Below, piece after piece: positions 1 to 4,595 of a stretch of 5,055 nt of DNA; within the stretch, counting starts at the first letter, position 1, and the number at the start of each line of letters is the position of its first letter. Made by a program: the position numbers and the translations under genes. Source of the stretch: an uncultured Saprospiraceae bacterium (GTDB lineage: Bacteria > Bacteroidota > Bacteroidia > Chitinophagales > Saprospiraceae). The notes under the pieces are model-generated. The model made no database searches. It saw only the letters and a list, made by a program, of their open reading frames with translations, and was not told the DNA's origin. Where the stretch lies: contig CAKZLT010000269.1 of assembly GCA_937127195.1 (NCBI GenBank), positions 1 to 5,055 of the forward strand, given 5' to 3'.

Positions 1-3000
1 GGAATGACGAACCGCGTCGCATTTGAAGCACTCAACGAATATAATAAACCAGCGGATATTAAAGCCGTTTTGATTGATGAAAATAATGAAGTGATTGCCG
101 ATTTTGAAAGTTATCATCAAGGCTTAGGCGCATTCGAATTAACCGCAAATAATAATGAAAATTACACAGTAGAATTAACGCAACCTTCCAACCAAACTTT
201 CCAACTCCCGAAAGCACTCAATAAAGGAATTGGCATTCGCAAAGTTAATGAAAACACCAATCTAGTCAGTTTTTATATTCATACCAATACGCCTCAAACG
301 ATTCATTTAGTGGCAGAAGCTGCTGGAAAAATTCATTATAGCGAGACTTTCACGAATGCGAAAAGTGGTATTTATAATATAAAAACGGATAGTTTTCCTC
401 TTGGAATTATGAAATTCACCGTTTTTGATGCGCAACTTCATCCGCAAGCAGAGCGATTGACTTTTCTTCATTCAAATCGAAAAATACATATTAAAGCTAA
501 TTTTAATAAAAAGAAATACAGTCCTGGTGAGCGAATTAATTTCTATTTTACAGCACAAGACGAAACAGGAAAAGGCGTTGAAGGAAACTTTTCACTCACC
601 GTCGTAGATGACCAATGGCATACTTTCGCGGATGACAAGCAAGATAACATTTTGTCTTATTTGTTGATGAGTTCTGAGTTACAAGGCGACGTTTTTGAGC
701 CGAGTTTTTATTTTAATAAAAAAGAAAAAAAAGCTACAAAAGCACTCGATTATGTAATGATGACACACGGCTGGCGACGTTTTGGCTGGCGCGAAATAAT
801 GGAACAACAACCTAAAACGTGGGCTAATAAAATCCAATACAAAAAAAACCAAGTATATTTGAAAGGAACAGTTTTTATGAATGGAAAACCACAAAAAGGT
901 GCGAAAGTCTTCTTTGCGAATAACAAAAAAAACTCAGTCAAAACCGATAAAAATGGGCTTTTTCAATTGCCTGTTAATATGGATAATAACAATTATCAAG
1001 TTCGACAAGTCAATGCAACCTATCGCGGTTTTGAGTCAAAAATGAACGTCAATTGGAGTTCATATAATTACGAATTACCTAGTTTTAGCCACGTTACAAC
1101 GCCAGTGGCAAGTGTTCAAGACCTCAAAAATCAACTTGAAGTCAAGGTTGAAGAAGTAAAAGAAACACCTGTTATAGCTGTTATCAATAATCGAAATGAT
1201 GTCAGAAAGGCACTCACTCAACAGGCATCTGGCGTTCAGGTCACCACCTCAATGATTAACCAAAGGAGTGTTAATAGACTGTCTGCGGTTATGGTCAGCA
1301 GTGCCAATGTAGAAGAATTAGTAACGGTTGGTTATGGTACTTATAGTTCAACCAACAATGACGGTTTTATTGGCGGCTACGGCATGGATGTCAACATAAA
1401 TCCTGCTTCTATTCCTCGATTATCAATGCGTCCGACGCTGACCAATAGCAATCAATTTTATTATGGTCGCAACTTTGTGCAAGCTAGATATTATCCTAAT
1501 CGCAACCAAAATGCGCAAGTCAAAAATCCTGCAACACTTCTATGGAATCCTTGGATTAGAACGAATAATAAAGGTCACGGAAGTTCTTATTTCTATGCAA
1601 CCGAAAAAAACACCACCTATCGAGCGATTATTGAAGGTATTTCGGATGAAGGAAAAATTGGTAGAGCAGAAACGACTTTTGTGGTAGAAAGTCCGTTTAG
1701 TGTTGAAGTAAAAATGCCTGAATTTGTAACCACTGGCGACCAGTTTTTGGTCTCTGTTTTATTAAAAAATAATACTGATAAAAAAATATCCGCGTATTTG
1801 TCTCAGCCTAATCAAGTAACTAGAGGTAACAACTATCTTACTTATTTGAAATTACCTCCAGCGACCAATAAACCAATCGTTATTAAACCCAATGAATACA
1901 GCCGACAAGAGTTTTTGCTAGATGCTGGAAACACCGAAATGTTACGTTATTTCTTAATTAATGTGCGAACTAATACCTTTTCGAAGGCATTTCAATCAAC
2001 CGTAAAAGTCGCATCAAAGGGTTTTGACCGAAGTTTTTCTTTTTCAGATAATGCCGTTTCTAAGAAAGTCAGCTTCGACTTAGATGAATATGAACCTAAT
2101 TCTTTAATTGCCAATTTTACTGCTTATCCAAATATAACATCCGAACTCGAAGACGGTGTAAAAGGTATGCTTCGTGAGCCTCATGGTTGTTTTGAACAAG
2201 TTTCTTCATCCAACTATCCTAACGTTTATGCCATGATTTATATGAAAGAAATGGAGGTTGACGATAAAGAAGCAAAGAAAACCGCTAGAAAATATATGTC
2301 AAAAGCTTATACCAAATTGGCTGGTTATGAATGTGTAGATGGCGGTTTTGATTGGTATGGTCAAAGTCCTGCTGATGAACGCTTGACCGCTTACGGCTTA
2401 TTGGAATTCATGGATATGAAAAAGGTTTACAATCGAGTTGACCAAAATATGATTGACAGAACTGCCGCTTGGCTCACTACTCGATTAAAAGCTGATGGCA
2501 GTTGGGAAGGTGGATATTATGGTTATAATCGCTATGCCGCGGTTCATAATGCTTATATCACGCACGCAATGAGCGTTTACGGTAAAATTAATATTGAAAA
2601 TTCTATTAAAAATATTACCAATGAAGCCGAAAATAGCCTTGATTGGTATCGTTTGTCGCTCGCTACAATGTCTAATTGGAATGTCGGAAACCACAAAAAA
2701 GCGGCTGCTTTACTAGATATTTTGATTGATGAAGTCAATAAAAAAGGTCTCAAAAACCCTTTCACAGGAAAAACAATAACTTACTCTTACGGGCATTCGG
2801 CGAATGTAGAAACGTTGTCTCTTATTGCACAAGCCATTATTCAACAGAACCGAAGTGAAGACGAAGTTTTATTAATACAATTGATACAAAATATTGCTAC
2901 ATCCAAAACTCGAAGAGGTTATTTTGGTTCGACACAAGCTACCGTACAAGCACTAAAAGCTTTGGTCGAATATTCTAAAATCAGTAAACAAGTTATCGCA

Positions 3001-3594
3001 AAAGGAGAGATACAGCTTTTGATTAATAATACAAAAGTGTTACATCAACATTTTTCTGAAAAAGATAAAAAGGCAGTTTCCTTTGATTTAAAGCGTTATT
3101 TAAAAAAAGGGAAAAACACTTTTGAAGTCAAATTAGTCAATAATAATAAAAGCATTCCTTATACTTTGGCAATCGGTTGGAAAACCCTCCAACCGAGTTC
3201 TTCGCCTGATTGTCGTTTTGATTTCAATGCCGCTATTGCCAAAAATGAAGTTAAATCTGGTGAAACGGTTCGCCTCACCGCAACGCTCAAAAATCCTTCT
3301 TCTGAAGATTTATTTAGTCCAATTGCTTTGGTTGGGATTCCTTCGGGGCTGAGCCTTCAACCGTGGCAACTCAAGGAATTGCAGGAACGAAAGGCGTTTG
3401 ATTATTATGAAATTCAGGATAATTATTTGGTGTTGTATTTTAGGCATCTGAAAGGGCAAGAGGTTAAAAATGTGCATTTGGATTTGAAGGCGGATATTGT
3501 TGGGCGTTATAAAGGTGGTGCTAGTTCGGCGTATTTGTATTATGGTGCGGAGGATAAGAAATGGCAATCGGGGTTGGATGTGGTGGTGAAGTAG
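1..3594 (+). CDS. Alpha-2-macroglobulin family protein with thioester motif, 5'-truncated by the window
   Basis: The frame is open to the left edge and the protein begins inside a macroglobulin-type beta domain with no signal peptide, so the ATG at 4 is probably internal; numbering here takes it as residue 1. Seen in order: a beta-sandwich region (about 1-160); an MG2-like domain with YSPGE (172-176) and VVDD (200-203); MMTHGWRRFGW (252-262); a carboxypeptidase-regulatory-like segment (about 284-345); a SusC-plug-like stretch ending VTVGYGT (440-446); the A2M core entry WNPWI (514-518) and ESPF (562-565); a thioester motif GCFEQ with Cys729 and Gln732; an alpha/alpha-toroid thioester domain with DGSW (831-834) and a candidate His848; and a C-terminal receptor-binding-like beta domain (about 1073-1196). 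Family members are large envelope-anchored proteins thought to trap proteases through a Cys-Gln thioester. The gene ends with tandem TAG TAG stops, and a repeat begins one base later. Family assignment is strong; the physiological target is unknown. Confidence 0.9.
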   Translation, partial: GMTNRVAFEALNEYNKPADIKAVLIDENNEVIADFESYHQGLGAFELTANNNENYTVELTQPSNQTFQLPKALNKGIGIRKVNENTNLVSFYIHTNTPQTIHLVAEAAGKIHYSETFTNAKSGIYNIKTDSFPLGIMKFTVFDAQLHPQAERLTFLHSNRKIHIKANFNKKKYSPGERINFYFTAQDETGKGVEGNFSLTVVDDQWHTFADDKQDNILSYLLMSSELQGDVFEPSFYFNKKEKKATKALDYVMMTHGWRRFGWREIMEQQPKTWANKIQYKKNQVYLKGTVFMNGKPQKGAKVFFANNKKNSVKTDKNGLFQLPVNMDNNNYQVRQVNATYRGFESKMNVNWSSYNYELPSFSHVTTPVASVQDLKNQLEVKVEEVKETPVIAVINNRNDVRKALTQQASGVQVTTSMINQRSVNRLSAVMVSSANVEELVTVGYGTYSSTNNDGFIGGYGMDVNINPASIPRLSMRPTLTNSNQFYYGRNFVQARYYPNRNQNAQVKNPATLLWNPWIRTNNKGHGSSYFYATEKNTTYRAIIEGISDEGKIGRAETTFVVESPFSVEVKMPEFVTTGDQFLVSVLLKNNTDKKISAYLSQPNQVTRGNNYLTYLKLPPATNKPIVIKPNEYSRQEFLLDAGNTEMLRYFLINVRTNTFSKAFQSTVKVASKGFDRSFSFSDNAVSKKVSFDLDEYEPNSLIANFTAYPNITSELEDGVKGMLREPHGCFEQVSSSNYPNVYAMIYMKEMEVDDKEAKKTARKYMSKAYTKLAGYECVDGGFDWYGQSPADERLTAYGLLEFMDMKKVYNRVDQNMIDRTAAWLTTRLKADGSWEGGYYGYNRYAAVHNAYITHAMSVYGKINIENSIKNITNEAENSLDWYRLSLATMSNWNVGNHKKAAALLDILIDEVNKKGLKNPFTGKTITYSYGHSANVETLSLIAQAIIQQNRSEDEVLLIQLIQNIATSKTRRGYFGSTQATVQALKALVEYSKISKQVIAKGEIQLLINNTKVLHQHFSEKDKKAVSFDLKRYLKKGKNTFEVKLVNNNKSIPYTLAIGWKTLQPSSSPDCRFDFNAAIAKNEVKSGETVRLTATLKNPSSEDLFSPIALVGIPSGLSLQPWQLKELQERKAFDYYEIQDNYLVLYFRHLKGQEVKNVHLDLKADIVGRYKGGASSAYLYYGAEDKKWQSGLDVVVK

Positions 3595-3598
3595 TAGT

Positions 3599-3692
3599 GC
3601 TTTTGGTTGTAGCATGGGAACGCTGATGCCCAAGGGCATACGCTGACAACTTCGTTGTTCGCAGATAGTCGCGGATTTTGCTTTTGTGGTTG
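3599..3692 (+). repeat. Dispersed hairpin repeat, copy A1 (type A, 94 bp)
   Basis: This is the first unit of a 94-bp tandem array and starts one base after the double stop of the macroglobulin gene. It opens with GCTTTTGGTTGTAGCATGGG and ends with a GCTTTTGTGGTTG tail. It holds two small inverted repeats: ATGCCC-AA-GGGCAT at 3626-3639 and ACAAC-TTC-GTTGT at 3646-3658. Four CGCNGA motifs start at 3621, 3641, 3660 and 3670. Its core (3610-3688) matches the inverted copy A2 at 77 of 79 positions, closer than it matches the adjacent copy B1. The position just after a stop codon would let it act as a 3' UTR structure or a weak terminator, but no uninterrupted U-run follows either hairpin. Confidence 0.93.
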
Positions 3693-3786
3693 GCTTTTGG
3701 TTGTAGCATGGGAACACTGATGCCTAAAGGCATACGCTGATTGCTTCGCAATTCGCAGATGAACGCGGATTTTGCTTTTGTGGTTG
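3693..3786 (+). repeat. Dispersed hairpin repeat, copy B1 (type B, 94 bp)
   Basis: This is the second unit of the array, directly adjoining A1 with the same 94-bp length. Its hairpins are ATGCCT-AA-AGGCAT (3720-3733) and ATTGC-TTC-GCAAT (3740-3752). Compared with type A, one pair in the first stem and three pairs in the second have changed on both sides, so pairing is kept. The segment 3694-3779 is identical to copy B2 (4329-4414) except for one base: A at 3716 against G at 4351. That change turns the first CGCTGAT motif into CACTGAT. B1 and B2 form a direct repeat bracketing the GxxExxY gene, 635 bp apart start to start. Confidence 0.93.
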
Positions 3787-3834
3787 GCTTTTGGTTGTGG
3801 CATGGGAACGCGGATTTTGCTTTTGTTTTTGTTG
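3787..3834 (+). repeat. Truncated repeat, copy C (hairpins deleted)
   Basis: This third tandem unit starts with GCTTTTGGTTGTGGCATGGG and then goes straight to AACGCGGATTTTGC. Compared with B1 it lacks about 49 bp, from the first GAACGC (GAACAC in B1, at 3712) to the second GAACGC (3761 in B1). Both hairpins and the first three CGCNGAT motifs are therefore missing. The short GAACGC direct repeat at the deletion ends suggests slippage or microhomology-mediated loss. The tail reads GCTTTTGTTTTTGTTG, slightly longer in T than in the full copies. Confidence 0.85.
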
Positions 3835-3836
3835 AA

Positions 3837-3851
3837 CTTTTATTTTAAAAG
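3837..3851. repeat. AT-rich palindrome 1 upstream of the GxxExxY gene
   Basis: CTTTTA-TTT-TAAAAG is a perfect 6-bp inverted repeat with a 3-nt centre. It resembles the palindrome at 3901-3915 (12 of 15 positions). The two sit on either side of a 20-bp tandem repeat. A pair of regulator sites is possible, but inverted repeats this AT-rich also arise by chance in such DNA. Confidence 0.4.
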
Positions 3852-3862
3852 AAGTACAAGAA

Positions 3863-3902
3863 TTTAACCTTGATTTTTTAATTTTAATCTTGATTTTTAA
3901 CT
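3863..3902. repeat. Imperfect 20-bp tandem repeat in the AT-rich leader
   Basis: Two adjacent 20-bp units, 3863-3882 and 3883-3902, share the form TTTAAyCTTGATTTTT with a C/T difference and a one-base slip in the T-run. They lie in the 110-bp AT-rich stretch (3835-3944) between repeat C and the GxxExxY start codon. Each contains TAAyCTTG, one mismatch from the Bacteroidota -7 box TAnnTTTG, but I could not find a well-spaced -33 element. The stretch is probably the promoter and 5' leader region of the small gene. No other gene or RNA is apparent in it. Confidence 0.5.
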
Positions 3903-3915
3903 TTTTTCTAAAAAG
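3901..3915. repeat. AT-rich palindrome 2 upstream of the GxxExxY gene
   Basis: CTTTTT-TCT-AAAAAG is a 6-bp inverted repeat with a 3-nt centre and is related to palindrome 1 at 3837-3851. An AAAAGGA string overlaps its right end (3911-3917) but is about 28 nt from the ATG, too far to act as a ribosome binding site. Confidence 0.4.
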
Positions 3916-3944
3916 GAATTGCTGCCAGTAAACGCAAAGTACAA

Positions 3945-4328
3945 ATGGAATTATTACACAAAGAGGTTACTGATACGATTATCAAAGCATTTTACGAGGT
4001 TTACAATGAATTAGGCTATGGTTTTCTTGAAAAGGTATATGAAAAAGCACTTTGTATAGCTTTAGATAGCCATTTATTAGATGTAAAAACACAAGAGCCA
4101 ATCAAAGTTTTTTTTAGAGGGCAAACAGCAGGTCTTTTTTATTCTGATATTTTAGTAGAAAATAAAGTCATTATAGAAATCAAAGCTGGTTCATTGAAAG
4201 AAGAACATGAATATCAACTTTTGAATTATTTGAAAGCAACCGATATAGAAGTTGGTCTTTTGATGAGTTTTGGAAAAACGCCAGTATTCAAAAGAAAAGT
4301 TTTTTCAAATAAGCATAAGAATCGATGA
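3945..4328 (+). CDS. GxxExxY protein, PD-(D/E)xK nuclease-like
   Basis: This is a complete 127-residue protein, close to the ~125 residues usual for the family. The name-giving motif is seen as G26-F-L-E29-K-V-Y32. A nuclease-type core follows: Asp68 in FYSDIL, Glu78 and Lys80 in VIIEIKA, then Q91-L-L-N-Y95, which resembles the QxxxY motif of RecB/Cas4-like PD-(D/E)xK enzymes. GLLMSFG (104-110) and FKRKV (114-118) are also typical family strings. There is no signal peptide or membrane segment, so it should be cytoplasmic. By family knowledge it belongs to the PDDEXK_3/GxxExxY group, whose biological role is not established. All putative metal-binding and catalytic positions are present, so it is probably not a decayed copy. 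The ATG at 3945 has an A-rich leader (GTACAA) and no Shine-Dalgarno sequence, as usual in Bacteroidota. The gene is bracketed by 94-bp-type repeats on both sides, and copy B2 starts at the base after its TGA. Confidence 0.92.
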   Translation: MELLHKEVTDTIIKAFYEVYNELGYGFLEKVYEKALCIALDSHLLDVKTQEPIKVFFRGQTAGLFYSDILVENKVIIEIKAGSLKEEHEYQLLNYLKATDIEVGLLMSFGKTPVFKRKVFSNKHKNR

Positions 4329-4414
4329 CTTTTGGTTGTAGCATGGGAACGCTGATGCCTAAAGGCATACGCTGATTGCTTCGCAATTCGCAGATGAACG
4401 CGGATTTTGCTTTT
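4329..4414 (+). repeat. Dispersed hairpin repeat, copy B2 (type B)
   Basis: The repeat starts at the base following the GxxExxY stop codon. It matches B1 at 85 of 86 positions and then diverges (ATTGGTAGC in place of GTGGTTGGC). It holds ATGCCT-AA-AGGCAT and ATTGC-TTC-GCAAT hairpins, and four CGCNGAT motifs at 4350, 4370, 4389 and 4399 with the same 20/19/10 spacing as the other copies. It may supply the 3' end of the small gene's transcript. It also forms a converging inverted pair with A2 downstream. Confidence 0.93.
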
Positions 4415-4436
4415 ATTGGTAGCAGATTATAGGTCT

Positions 4437-4471
4437 AATTTAATTTCCTAAATCATTTTTTGAATTAAATT
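4437..4471. repeat. AT-only inverted repeat in the spacer between B2 and A2
   Basis: AATTTAATT at 4437-4445 can pair with AATTAAATT at 4463-4471 across a 17-nt loop. It lies in the AT-rich spacer 4415-4489, where I see nothing else. A stem made only of A-T pairs is weak, and chance occurrence is plausible. Confidence 0.25.
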
Positions 4472-4489
4472 TTAACAAAAACCAAAAGC

Positions 4490-4582
4490 AAATCACAAAA
4501 GCAAAATCCGCGACTATCCGCGAACAACGAAGTTGTCAGCGTATGCCCTTGGGCATCAGCGTTTCCATGCTATCAACTAAAG
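4490..4582 (-). repeat. Dispersed hairpin repeat, copy A2 (type A, inverted)
   Basis: Read on the minus strand this is a type A copy. The segment 4494-4572 matches A1 3610-3688 at 77 of 79 positions and includes the same ATGCCC/GGGCAT and ACAAC/GTTGT stems. Its third CGCNGAT motif reads CGCGGAT instead of CGCAGAT. Beyond the core, the match continues with small differences through CTTTA-GTTG at 4573-4582. CTTTTGGT (4482-4489) next to it on the minus strand resembles the beginning of another unit. It ends 13 bp before the start codon of the downstream gene, so any promoter of that gene must overlap or precede the repeat. Confidence 0.93.
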
Positions 4583-4595
4583 TAAAACTAAAAAT
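4582..4595 (+). promoter_or_regulatory. A-rich translation leader of the receptor-like gene
   Basis: The bases before the ATG read GTAAAACTAAAAAT, with no Shine-Dalgarno sequence. A-rich leaders without Shine-Dalgarno are the usual form in Bacteroidota, which supports 4596 as the start. No clear TTTG/TAnnTTTG promoter pair is visible between 4415 and 4595. Confidence 0.4.

Larger units (their letters stand above)
3599..4582. mobile_element. Candidate composite repeat-nuclease island
   Basis: This 984-bp stretch is bounded by near-identical inverted type A repeats (A1 plus, A2 minus). Inside it the GxxExxY gene is bounded by near-identical direct type B repeats. The island lies exactly between the double stop of one gene and the start of the next. 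It could be a MITE-like or REP-like cluster with a resident nuclease gene. No convincing target-site duplication, transposase or integrase is visible, and the repeats could equally have accumulated one by one. This is an inference from arrangement only. Confidence 0.35.

Noticed and set aside
679..941. Minus-strand ORFs of 63-71 codons inside the macroglobulin gene
   Set aside because: They are antisense to a well-supported coding frame, with Phe-rich composition produced by the Lys/Asn-rich sense strand and no family resemblance.
1463..1687. A plus-strand ORF of 74 codons in another frame of the macroglobulin gene
   Set aside because: It overlaps fully with conserved A2M sequence (WNPWI to ESPF) in the main frame, so it is a shadow.
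3594..3602. Target-site duplication at the ends of the island
   Set aside because: Only a trivial AGT match exists between the left flank (TAGTAGT) and the right flank (AGTAAAAC), which is not above chance.
3626..3700. Classical Rho-independent terminators in the repeats
   Set aside because: The hairpins have only 5-6 bp stems and are not followed by an uninterrupted U-run; T-rich sequence comes later and is broken by G and C.
3310..3803. Overlapping minus-strand ORFs of 76-135 codons across the gene end and repeat array, with recurring peptides such as MPLGISVPMLQPKA
   Set aside because: The peptide recurrence comes from the 94-bp DNA repeats read in antisense. The frames overlap the real coding end of the macroglobulin gene and have no supporting start context.
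3599..3834. Possible CRISPR array, because of regular repeats
   Set aside because: The 94-bp units directly adjoin each other with no unique spacers, carry two internal hairpins, recur in inverted orientation, and no cas gene is visible.
3865..3892. TAACCTTG and TAATCTTG as Bacteroidota -7 promoter boxes
   Set aside because: Each is one mismatch from TAnnTTTG, but no -33 TTTG-type element stands about 19-21 bp upstream of either. They are kept only as a note in the leader feature.
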